A stretch of 8,270 nucleotides of DNA, from positions 1-8,270 of the forward strand of contig JACCSM010000567.1 of assembly GCA_013698525.1 (NCBI GenBank). The letters run 5' to 3'. The translations under genes were made by a program, and so were the position numbers. The notes beneath the pieces are model-generated. The model worked only from the letters and a program-made list of their open reading frames with translations, made no database searches and was not told where the DNA came from. This document shows, piece by piece, positions 1 through 5,575 of this stretch (within the stretch, counting starts at the first letter, position 1; each line of letters starts with the position of its first letter). Source of the DNA: Rubrobacteraceae bacterium. GTDB lineage: Bacteria > Actinomycetota > Rubrobacteria > Rubrobacterales > Rubrobacteraceae.

Positions 1-93
1 CTGGTGGGGGTCGGGCTGTACTTCGTGAACAACCTGGCGCAGCGTAGGCTGGACCCGTCGCGGTCGGGCGGCGGGCGAGACGGCCGAGAGTAG
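1..93 (+). CDS. C-terminal end of a probable membrane protein (partial)
   Basis: Frame 1 is open from the window edge to TAG at 91-93 and gives 30 residues. It starts with a hydrophobic stretch (LVGVGLYFV), followed by a basic, charged tail with RR and several R, G and S residues. This looks like the end of a last transmembrane helix plus a short cytoplasmic tail, as in many transporters. The next gene (UspA family) begins 14 nt after the stop and is very probably in the same transcript; UspA-type proteins are often encoded beside transporters. The family cannot be identified from 30 residues. The call of coding sequence rests on the tight spacing and the helix-plus-basic-tail composition. 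Confidence 0.6.
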   Translation: MVGVGLYFVNNLAQRRLDPSRSGGGRDGRE

Positions 94-107
94 ACGGAGG
101 GAGCAGC

Positions 108-560
108 ATGACCCACGTTTTGATAGCCACCGACGGTTCGGAGCAGTCGCTCAAGGCGGCCCGGTACCTGCGCTCGCTTCTGGACCCTGTCTCGCTGGAG
201 CGCGTCAGCGTTCTAGCCGTGGTCAGGCCTTTGGCAGCCGTACCGTTCGCGAGCGACTTCGGCGAGGAGGAGCACGCCGCCAGGCAGGCTGAGGATCCGG
301 GCGGCTACTCGTTCCATCGGGCGGCGCAGGAGGCCGTCGAGCTCGTCGCGGAGGAGCTGAAGGACATGACCCCCAACGTGGACACCCTCATCCGCGGCGG
401 CGCGCCAGCCGACCAGATCATCCGGGTCGCGGACGAGCTCGAGGCCGATCTGATCGTCATCGGCGGCAGGGGGAAGGGGGCGGTGAGGGCCATCGTGCTC
501 GGCAGCGTAGCCTACCAGGTGCTGCACCATGCGACCTGCCCCGTGCTGGTCACGCGGTAG
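108..560 (+). CDS. Universal stress protein, UspA family (ATP-binding type)
   Basis: A 150-residue, single-domain Usp protein, the normal family length. The N-terminal strand carries the family's LIATDGS motif (residues 5-11, with Asp9), and the C-terminal half carries the nucleotide-binding signature G119-x2-G122-x9-G132-S133, followed by the usual terminal CPVLVTR strand. That complete glycine motif predicts the ATP-binding subgroup. These are cytoplasmic dimers that help cells survive stress or tune a partner protein; the exact role here is not predictable. The ATG is preceded by GGAGGGAG (96-103) at good spacing. It lies 14 nt downstream of a probable transporter gene, suggesting co-transcription and perhaps regulation of that transporter. 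A strong hairpin follows the gene. Confidence 0.93.
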   Translation: MTHVLIATDGSEQSLKAARYLRSLLDPVSLERVSVLAVVRPLAAVPFASDFGEEEHAARQAEDPGGYSFHRAAQEAVELVAEELKDMTPNVDTLIRGGAPADQIIRVADELEADLIVIGGRGKGAVRAIVLGSVAYQVLHHATCPVLVTR

Positions 561-597
561 GGGACACAGTACCGACCGCCAGGGATCGCACCCTAGA

Positions 598-633
598 GTG
601 GTTGGCTGAAGGCGCAGTCTTTCAGCCAGCCAC
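598..633 (+). terminator. 13-bp stem hairpin after uspA, no U-tract
   Basis: Arms 598-610 and 621-633 pair over 13 positions (12 Watson-Crick plus one G-U, t602 with g629) around a 10-nt loop. It starts 37 nt past the uspA stop, between convergent genes. In the minus-strand RNA the wobble would become an A-C mismatch, so the structure fits the plus-strand transcript better. No run of T follows, so it would be a U-less terminator or a 3' end-protecting stem rather than a classical intrinsic terminator. Confidence 0.55.
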
Positions 634-653
634 GGCATCGGGCTACAGGTTTC
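633..653 (+). repeat. Three degenerate heptamer repeats in the uspA-hisC gap
   Basis: Three consecutive 7-nt units, CGGCATC, GGGCTAC and AGGTTTC, followed by GGG, share the pattern nGG-nnn-C. The same AGGTTTC-GGG junction occurs in a longer run of the same heptads at 3884-3918. The rest of the 561-749 gap, apart from the hairpin at 598-633, shows nothing I can name. Confidence 0.4.
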
Positions 654-749
654 GGGAGGTTCTACGGGAAGCCGATGCGCCGTGAGAGGGTGCCCGAGCG
701 TGGTGAAGCTCGTTCGAAGTGAAAACCGCTGAAGTCCAGGGCTTACCGG

Positions 750-1805
750 TCAAGTGAGGGCTGCCATTATCCGGTCGTTCTCCTGTGCGCTGCCTATCGA
801 GATCCGGCTCCACCCCGGGTACCCGAGCGCCTCGCCCTCGCGCACCAGTACCCCCGTGCGCTCGAAGACTGCAGGCCCTGTCCTGACCAGGATAAAGTTC
901 GTGTGCGAGGGTACGTACTCCAGGCCGGTTTCGTCGAAGGCAGCCTGCAGGCGCTCCCGCTCCTGCGTCATGAAGCGCGCCCGCTCGGTGATGCTCCGTG
1001 TCTGGCCCATCGAGGCTTCGGCGGCGGCCTGCGCGACGATGCTCACGCTGAACGGGACGTGGGCGCGCCAGGCGTAGTCCGAGATCCCAAGCGGGGCAAT
1101 CCCGAAGCCGATCCTGAATCCGGCGAGCCCGTGGACCTTGGAGAAGGTCCTGCTCGAGACTACGTTGGTGGACTGAAGCACCAGCTCGTGCGAGCCGGCG
1201 TACGCAGGATCCTCGACGAACTCGTAGTAGGCCTCGTCCAGGATCAGGAGCACCCTTTCTGGAAGCGCCCCTGCGAACGAGCGTACCCGGTCCAAGGGTA
1301 GGTAAGTGCCCGTCGGGTTGTTGGGGTTGCACAGGATGACGGCCCTCGTCTCGGGGCCGACGGCTGCGTGCAGGGCGTCGAGGTCCACCGCGTGGCGTTC
1401 GTCTAGCGCCACCTGGCATTCCGTCAGGCCGACGACGCGGGTGGCCGAGGAGTAGAAGGGGAAGGAGGGCCAGGGGAAGACGACCTCGCCAGGCCGATCC
1501 AGGATCTGCAAGAGGTCAACCAGGACCTCGCTGGATCCGTTACCAACCACCACGTTGGCGGCCGTGATGCCTGGATTCGCGGCGGAGATAGCCTTCCTGA
1601 GCGGGTCGGCGTCGCGCGCGGGGTAGCGGTTGGCGCGGGAGATGGCCTCCATAGCAGCCGCCCTCGCCTCTGGCAGCGGACCGAAGGAGAGCTCGTTCAT
1701 CGTCAGCTTCGCATACTCTTTCGAGCCACGATCCACCTCGATCTCCCACGCCATCCTCGGCGGTTCGTAGGGACGGATATCGTCCAACTCGACTCTCGGT
1801 TTCAT
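750..1805 (-). CDS. hisC: Histidinol-phosphate aminotransferase family protein (HisC-like)
   Basis: A 351-residue fold-type I PLP aminotransferase, the usual HisC length. In order: the N-terminal VELDDIRPYEPP segment typical of HisC; the NExxxGPLPE substrate/PLP segment (37-46); NPNNPTG (160-166); LDEAYYEF with the PLP-nitrogen-binding Asp190; the Schiff-base lysine K223 in SKVHGLAG; R231 in GFRIGF; and the C-terminal substrate-carboxylate arginine R334 in WSRISIG. HisC transfers an amino group from glutamate to imidazole-acetol phosphate in histidine synthesis; close relatives act on aromatic amino acids, and no other his gene is in the window to decide between them. The ATG at 1805-1803 overlaps the stop of a decayed ABC ATPase frame. 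Only a weak ribosome-binding site (GGTGGATCTGGG) precedes it. Family membership is secure; the exact substrate is less so. Confidence 0.85.
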   Translation of the reverse strand: MKPRVELDDIRPYEPPRMAWEIEVDRGSKEYAKLTMNELSFGPLPEARAAAMEAISRANRYPARDADPLRKAISAANPGITAANVVVGNGSSEVLVDLLQILDRPGEVVFPWPSFPFYSSATRVVGLTECQVALDERHAVDLDALHAAVGPETRAVILCNPNNPTGTYLPLDRVRSFAGALPERVLLILDEAYYEFVEDPAYAGSHELVLQSTNVVSSRTFSKVHGLAGFRIGFGIAPLGISDYAWRAHVPFSVSIVAQAAAEASMGQTRSITERARFMTQERERLQAAFDETGLEYVPSHTNFILVRTGPAVFERTGVLVREGEALGYPGWSRISIGSAQENDRIMAALT

Positions 1806-1980
1806 CCCAGATCCACCATCTCTCGACGCGGGGCGTGCAGAAGCGTGCTCTTGCCCGAGCCGCTGGGGCCGACGACCATCACAACTCGTCCTCGTCCACG
1901 GAGAAAACTATGTCTTCGAGGACCTGGTAGTTCCCGAAGTACTCGTTGAACGCTCGAAACTCTATGATCTCGACGTACTC
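1802..1980 (-). pseudogene. Truncated, frameshifted ABC-transporter ATPase (polar amino-acid type)
   Basis: Reading the minus strand from 1980 gives EYVEIIEF...NEYFGNYQVLEDIVFSVDEDEL and then TGA at 1881-1879. This matches the start of GlnQ/HisP-type amino-acid ABC ATPases, including the A-loop-like YFGNYQVL segment. The neighbouring frame continues with VVMVVGPSGSGKSTLLHA, a perfect Walker A (GPSGSGKST, 1844-1870). Restoring one lost G near 1886 would join the two into a normal N-terminus (DEDE-VVMVVGPSGSGKST). The frame then leaves the family after LLHA and ends at 1802, overlapping the hisC ATG. The Q-loop, signature motif, Walker B and about 190 residues are absent, and no ATG/GTG start lies in the first frame. 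It is a dead relic; the small in-frame ORF through the Walker A is not likely to be a functional protein. Confidence 0.8.
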
Positions 1981-2003
1981 CCCAGGGTCCGAAGCGTGCA
2001 GTG

Positions 2004-2009
2004 TAGAAT
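2004..2009 (+). promoter_or_regulatory. Candidate -10 (TAGAAT) for the uracil-DNA glycosylase gene
   Basis: TAGAAT fits TAnnnT and sits about 7 nt before a plausible start site near 2016, leaving a short leader holding the ribosome-binding site at 2031-2038. No convincing -35 is visible. The hexamer shares bases with the opposing minus-strand -10, so the two transcripts would compete for the same site. Confidence 0.35.
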
Positions 2010-2013
2010 AGCA
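2005..2013 (-). promoter_or_regulatory. Candidate extended -10 for hisC (minus strand)
   Basis: On the minus strand TGC-TATTCT (TGC at 2013-2011, hexamer 2010-2005) is an extended -10 (TGn-TAnnnT). No -35 of note is visible. Predicted transcription would begin near 1998, run through the ABC ATPase relic as an untranslated leader of about 190 nt and enter hisC. It overlaps the candidate plus-strand -10 at 2004-2009. Confidence 0.35.
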
Positions 2014-2040
2014 TAGGCACGCTAGTATCCGGGAGGAGCC

Positions 2041-2688
2041 TTGGAGAGTCTTTTCGATTCCGCGGAGGGCGGCGAGGACCGCGAGAGACGGCTGGAGGAG
2101 CTCGCCCGTCAGGTCTCCGTCTGCACCAAGTGCGACCTGGCCAAGAGCCGCACCAACACCGTCTTCGCGACCGGGGACCCCTACTCGCCCCTGATGCTCG
2201 TCGGCGAGGGGCCTGGTGAGAACGAAGACGCCACGGGACTGCCTTTCGTCGGGAGGGCTGGCAAGCTACTCGACGACATTCTGGCGGCCGTGGACCTGAC
2301 CAGGCAACAGATCTACCTGACGAACGTCGTTAAGTGCAGGGCCGCCGTCGAGGAGGGCGGCAGGCTGAAGAACCGCCAGCCGAAGACCACTGAGATAAGG
2401 GCCTGCAACCCTTACCTGCAAGGCCAGATCGAGGCCGTCAAGCCGGAGATCATCCTCTGCCTCGGTGGTCCAGCCGCGAAGACGATCATAGACAAGGACT
2501 TCAGGATCACCAAGGACCGCGGCACGTGGTACGAGAGAGACGGCATCAAGACGATGGCGACCTTCCACCCCGCCTACGTCCTCAGGCAGCGTGGCGACGA
2601 CCTGAACAATGCCAAACGCCTGGTCTGGAAAGACATCCAGAACGTCTACGCCGAGTACCGTAAGGCGATGGAGGCGCGAGAGTCGTAA
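2041..2688 (+). CDS. Uracil-DNA glycosylase, family 4 (Fe-S cluster)
   Basis: A 215-residue family-4 UDG, which removes uracil from DNA as the first step of base-excision repair. Catalytic motif 1, GEGPGENED (55-63), is followed by GLPFVGRAGKLL (66-77), and HPAYVLR (176-182) is the second, DNA/uracil-contacting motif. Four cysteines are placed to hold the [4Fe-4S] cluster typical of the family: C28 and C31 (CTKC), C99 (TNVVKC) and C122. The C99-C122 spacing is larger than in the well-known thermophilic enzymes, with a short Glu/Gly/Arg-rich insertion around 102-112. The start is TTG at 2041, chosen because GGGAGGAG (2031-2038) sits just before it. The C-terminal 20 residues are a charged helix-like tail. 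Nothing else in the window is a repair gene. Confidence 0.92.
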   Translation: MESLFDSAEGGEDRERRLEELARQVSVCTKCDLAKSRTNTVFATGDPYSPLMLVGEGPGENEDATGLPFVGRAGKLLDDILAAVDLTRQQIYLTNVVKCRAAVEEGGRLKNRQPKTTEIRACNPYLQGQIEAVKPEIILCLGGPAAKTIIDKDFRITKDRGTWYERDGIKTMATFHPAYVLRQRGDDLNNAKRLVWKDIQNVYAEYRKAMEARES

Positions 2689-2767
2689 GGGCGGGCATGC
2701 TTCGCACAGCCCTGCGCATCGAGGACGAAACAACGTAAAAATTCTCATACCGTGTTCTGGTCGCGCC

Positions 2768-2776
2768 TGCTATAGT
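2768..2776 (+). promoter_or_regulatory. Extended -10 promoter upstream of the siroheme-decarboxylase-like gene
   Basis: TGC-TATAGT is an extended -10 with five of six matches to TATAAT. No good -35 lies 16-18 nt upstream. A start near 2783 would leave a leader of about 36 nt with GAGAAGGG (2801-2808) before the GTG. The AT-richer stretch at 2729-2750 just upstream also fits a promoter region. The rest of the 2689-2818 gap shows no gene. Confidence 0.5.
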
Positions 2777-2818
2777 GCGTTCTTGTAGAAAGAAATCGTC
2801 GAGAAGGGCACCTAAAGC

Positions 2819-3880
2819 GTGGTCAGCACAACTACCGGCAGTCGCATGATGGACAGCACCGACAGGGAGATACTCAACCGGATCCAGCGCGAGGTCCCGC
2901 TGGAGCGGGAGCCTTTCGAGGCCATCGGGCGCGACCTTGGAATCGCGGGCGACGAAGTCATCCGGCGTATAGAGGCGCTCAAGAGGGGGCGGGTGATACG
3001 CCAGATCAGCGCTATCTTCGATACGCGCGTCCTCGGTTACGAGTCGAGCCTGGTCGCCGCCAGGATCCCGGCCCACAAACTCAACGAGGGCGCCAAGGCC
3101 ATAAACTCCCACCCCGGCGTCTCCCACAACTACGAGCGCAACAACGAGTTCAACCTCTGGTACACCGTCGCCGTCCCACCCGACTCCCGCCTCGGACTCG
3201 AAGGGACCGTCGACGTGCTGCACCACATAAGCGGCGCGCAGAAGACCCGCATTCTGCCCACCCTGAAGCTCTTCAAGATAGGGGTGACCCTGGATATGAA
3301 TGCCGGCGCTACGGCGAAGAAGGAGGCACCCCAGTACGGCGAATCCGACAGGGAGAGCGCCGACAGGAACATCTCGGAGCATGACAAGGCCGCCATTATG
3401 GCCCTCCAGGAGGACGTCCCGCTGACGCCGCGTCCTTTCGACCTGTGGGGTCGGCAGGTCGGTCTCTCCTACGAAGAGCTCCTGGAGAGGGCTTACGACC
3501 TGCGCGACCGCAAGATCATGCGCCGCTTCTCTGCCGTCCTCTACCACCGCAAGGCCGGTTTCAAGGCCAACGCCATGGGGGTCTGGAGGGTGCCCGACGA
3601 GCGCATCGAAGAGGTAGGCAACGCCTTCGCCCACTACCAGGCCGTCTCCCACTGCTACCAGCGGCCAACCTACGAGGACTGGCCCTACTCCGTCTTCTCC
3701 ATGGTCCACGGCCGCAGCGTCGAGGAGTGCGAGAACGTCCTCACTGCGATGGCCGAGGAGACTGGCCTCACAGACTACACTTCCCTCTACTCAACCCGCG
3801 AGTACAAGAAGACGCGGGTGCGCTACTTCACGCCCGAGATGGAGGCCTGGGAACGCCTCTACGCAGGCATCCTGCGCTGA
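2819..3880 (+). CDS. Two-domain siroheme decarboxylase-like protein (AhbA/AhbB, NirD/L/G/H fold)
   Basis: A 353-residue protein made of two similar halves joined by a charged, Ala/Glu/Ser-rich linker (about 161-186). Each half has an AsnC/Lrp-type winged helix (about 11-60 and 186-235; both contain a VPL-x-x-x-PF segment) and an AsnC-like ligand-binding domain. The signature motifs are VSHNYER (101-107) with LWYTVAV in half one and VSHCYQRP (276-283) with WPYSVFSMVHGRS in half two. These mark the siroheme decarboxylase family, which removes two acetate carboxyls of siroheme to give didecarboxysiroheme for the alternative heme or heme d1 routes. It often occurs as separate subunits; here both are one polypeptide. 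Database labels may call it an AsnC regulator. No other heme gene is nearby. The GTG has GAGAAGGG 10 nt upstream; ATGs at 2846 and 2849 are alternatives without a clear ribosome-binding site. Confidence 0.82.
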   Translation: MVSTTTGSRMMDSTDREILNRIQREVPLEREPFEAIGRDLGIAGDEVIRRIEALKRGRVIRQISAIFDTRVLGYESSLVAARIPAHKLNEGAKAINSHPGVSHNYERNNEFNLWYTVAVPPDSRLGLEGTVDVLHHISGAQKTRILPTLKLFKIGVTLDMNAGATAKKEAPQYGESDRESADRNISEHDKAAIMALQEDVPLTPRPFDLWGRQVGLSYEELLERAYDLRDRKIMRRFSAVLYHRKAGFKANAMGVWRVPDERIEEVGNAFAHYQAVSHCYQRPTYEDWPYSVFSMVHGRSVEECENVLTAMAEETGLTDYTSLYSTREYKKTRVRYFTPEMEAWERLYAGILR

Positions 3881-3883
3881 TCT

Positions 3884-3918
3884 AGGTTTCGGGTATCAGG
3901 CAACAGGCGGCAGGCTTC
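3884..3918 (+). repeat. Five tandem degenerate heptamers before the TauE-like gene
   Basis: The gap between the two genes holds five consecutive 7-nt units: AGGTTTC, GGGTATC, AGGCAAC, AGGCGGC, AGGCTTC, then GGGGGAG, which merges into the ribosome-binding site of the next gene. The consensus is (A/G)GG(C/T)nnC. The same units, including the AGGTTTC-GGG junction, occur at 633-653 in an unrelated gap. Confidence 0.6.
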
Positions 3919-3935
3919 GGGGGAGGAACGCTCCT

Positions 3936-4676
3936 TTGTTGAGTGCGGCACTGCTCGTGGCGCTCTTTGCGGCGTTGCTCGCAGGCATCGTCACGGGGCT
4001 TACGGGCTTCGGGCTGGCCCTCATCAGCACGCCGATACTCCTCTTCGTCTACGAGCCCCGAACGGTCGTCGTGCTGACGGCTATCTTCTCGATCTTCATA
4101 AACGCCGCGGTGGTGTGGGACTCCTGGCACGAGGCGCGCAAACCGCTCGCGCTGGCACTCGTGATCCCCGCCCTCTTCGGGATCGTTTTGGGCGCCGAGG
4201 TACTGCGCGCCATCGACCCCGACTACGTGCGCCTCGGGATCGGCGCCATCGTCGTCTTCTCGGCCTTGCTCCTGGTCAGGAACGTCAGGCTGCCTGGGGC
4301 CGGTACGCGGTGGGGAACCCTCCTCGCTGGTTCGGCCAGCGGGGCGCTCTCGACCTCGACAGGGCTCGCCGGCCCCCCGATAGTGCTGCTCCTCGCCTCG
4401 CGCGGCCTCCCGAAGCACGAGTTCAGGGGAACGAGCGCGCTATACTTCCTGCCCATGAGCGTCGTCGGGCTCGCGGTCCTGGCCTTCCGAGGCCTCGTAG
4501 ACGCCTCGGAAGTCCCCCTGGGGCTCGTGCTCATTCCGGCTGCCATCGCCGGAAAGGCCATCGGCACGGCGCTCCTTGGGCGTGTCTCCGAGCGGGCGTT
4601 CCGGGCTCTTACCCTGGGGCTCGTGATCCTGACAGGCACCCTCGGCGTCACTACCGCGGCCTGGGCGCTGTTGTAG
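3936..4676 (+). CDS. TauE/SafE (TSUP) family membrane exporter
   Basis: A 246-residue, mostly hydrophobic protein with the internal duplication of the TSUP family. The first half opens with GIVTGLTGFGLALISTPILL (17-36), the family's glycine-rich membrane segment; the second half opens with its counterpart GALSTSTGLAGPPIVLL. About seven to eight membrane helices are visible, the usual number. Family members move sulfite, sulfoacetate or other sulfur-containing anions out of the cell; several have unknown substrates. The start is TTG at 3936 (a second TTG follows at 3939), chosen because GGGAGGAA (3921-3928) precedes it at good spacing. It lies 55 nt after the siroheme-decarboxylase-like gene on the same strand and may be read through from it, although heptamer repeats separate them. 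A sulfite role is an inference from the family and from sulfur genes nearby. Confidence 0.85.
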   Translation: MLSAALLVALFAALLAGIVTGLTGFGLALISTPILLFVYEPRTVVVLTAIFSIFINAAVVWDSWHEARKPLALALVIPALFGIVLGAEVLRAIDPDYVRLGIGAIVVFSALLLVRNVRLPGAGTRWGTLLAGSASGALSTSTGLAGPPIVLLLASRGLPKHEFRGTSALYFLPMSVVGLAVLAFRGLVDASEVPLGLVLIPAAIAGKAIGTALLGRVSERAFRALTLGLVILTGTLGVTTAAWALL

Positions 4677-4699
4677 ACCTCATGATCGCGCCCTCCGCG

Positions 4700-4708
4700 T
4701 GGCATAAT
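4700..4708 (+). promoter_or_regulatory. Extended -10 promoter of the luciferase-like gene
   Basis: TGG-CATAAT is an extended -10 with five of six matches to TATAAT, located 24 nt after the stop of the exporter gene. No clear -35 is seen. A start near 4715 leaves a short leader with a strong ribosome-binding site, AAAGGAGG (4722-4729), 9 nt before the ATG. The gene therefore probably has its own transcript. Confidence 0.5.
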
Positions 4709-4738
4709 CTCCCGGTTGGCTAAAGGAGGAGGCGAAGG

Positions 4739-5533
4739 ATGACGGTAAGGGTAGGGGCGCAGCTTCATCCGCAGCAAGCCAGTTACGCGCAGATGCGCGA
4801 CGCGTGGCTCAGGGTCGAGGAGATGGGGGCAGACACTCTCTTCAACTGGGACCACTTCTACCCGCTCTACGGTGACCCCGACGGCAAGCACTTCGAGTGC
4901 TGGACGCTGCTAGGTGCGATGGCCGAGGTCACAGATAGGGTAGAGTTCGGGGCGCTCGTCACGTGCAACTCGTACAGGAACCCGAACCTGCTCGCGGATA
5001 TGGCCAGGACAGTGGACCAAATTTCGGGCGGACGCCTCATACTCGGGATCGGCTCGGGATGGTTCGAGAGGGACTACGACGAGTACGGCTACGAGTTCGG
5101 TACGGCGGGGAGCCGGCTGCGCGACCTCGACGCCGCGATGCCCGTTATCGAGGAACGGCTCGGTAAACTGAACCCGCCGCCCACGCGGGAGATCCCGATC
5201 CTCATCGGCGGCGGAGGCGAGAAGGTAACCCTGCGCATCGTCGCCGAGCGCGCCCACATCTGGAACGGTTTCGGGAACCCGGAGGAGGCAGGCCGCAAGA
5301 GCGGCATACTCGACGATTGGTGCGAGAAGGTCGGGCGCGACAAAGGAGAGATAGAGCGCTCGGTTATGGTCAGTCCGGAACTGGTCAAGGACGCAGACCG
5401 CTACGTAGAGAACGGCATAACCCACCTCATCATGGGTTTCGGCGGCCCCGACTACGACATGAGCCCCCTAAAAGACCTGATCGCCTGGCGCGACGACTAC
5501 AGGGAGCGCAACGGAGAGACCATCGCGGGCTGA
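4739..5533 (+). CDS. LLM-class (luciferase-like) F420-dependent oxidoreductase
   Basis: A 264-residue single-domain TIM-barrel protein of the bacterial-luciferase superfamily. Diagnostic segments are [10 protein letters not shown] near 31-40 (early barrel strands with the conserved Asp-His), the F420/flavin-binding region [20 protein letters not shown] (79-98) followed by [10 protein letters not shown] (99-108), and [11 protein letters not shown] (152-162), where the phosphate of the cofactor binds. The NPNLLA...LDxISGGRL...LGxGxGW pattern is typical of actinobacterial F420 enzymes rather than FMN luciferases. They move hydride between F420H2 and varied substrates; the substrate here cannot be predicted. 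The length is somewhat short for the family (many are 280-340), with a compact insertion region. The ATG is fixed by AAAGGAGG upstream. It is convergent with the gamma-lyase gene. Confidence 0.88.
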   Translation: MTVRVGAQLHPQQASYAQMRDAWLRVEEMGADTLFNWDHFYPLYGDPDGKHFECWTLLGAMAEVTDRVEFGALVTCNSYRNPNLLADMARTVDQISGGRLILGIGSGWFERDYDEYGYEFGTAGSRLRDLDAAMPVIEERLGKLNPPPTREIPILIGGGGEKVTLRIVAERAHIWNGFGNPEEAGRKSGILDDWCEKVGRDKGEIERSVMVSPELVKDADRYVENGITHLIMGFGGPDYDMSPLKDLIAWRDDYRERNGETIAG

Positions 5534-5555
5534 CCGGTCCGAAACGGGCGGCCGG
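5534..5555 (+). terminator. GC-rich hairpin between convergent genes
   Basis: Immediately after the stop of the luciferase-like gene, CCGG-t-CCG (5534-5541) pairs with CGGCCGG (5549-5555), seven GC pairs with one bulged T around an 8-nt loop. No T-tract follows. An alternative pairing uses GGCCGG (5550-5555) with CCGGCC (5580-5585). Either could end transcription from one or both converging genes across this 42-bp gap. Confidence 0.35.
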
Positions 5556-5575
5556 ACGAACTCTCTAGATTCCGA

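Noticed and set aside
695..711. Small CGAGC/GCTCG stem in the gap downstream of hisC
   Set aside because: Only 5 bp with an 8-nt loop and no T-tract; expected by chance at this GC content.
643..1419. A 258-codon minus-strand frame overlapping hisC
   Set aside because: Arg/Pro/Gly-rich out-of-frame shadow of hisC; no start context and no motif.
1802..2020. A 72-residue small protein carrying a Walker A motif
   Set aside because: Its N-terminal half is out of frame with the ATPase family and is explained by a frameshift; a P-loop alone with no Walker B or signature motif would not make a working ATPase.
2582..3709. A 375-codon open frame on the minus strand opposite the siroheme-decarboxylase-like gene
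   Set aside because: It is a high-GC shadow: Val/Gly/Leu-rich with no recognisable motif, lying antisense to a gene with clear family motifs and its own ribosome-binding site.
3445..4418. Open frames in other phases across the siroheme-decarboxylase-like and exporter genes (plus 3445-3885, minus 3882-4418)
   Set aside because: Arg/Pro/Glu-rich low-complexity translations typical of off-frame high-GC DNA, overlapping well-supported genes.
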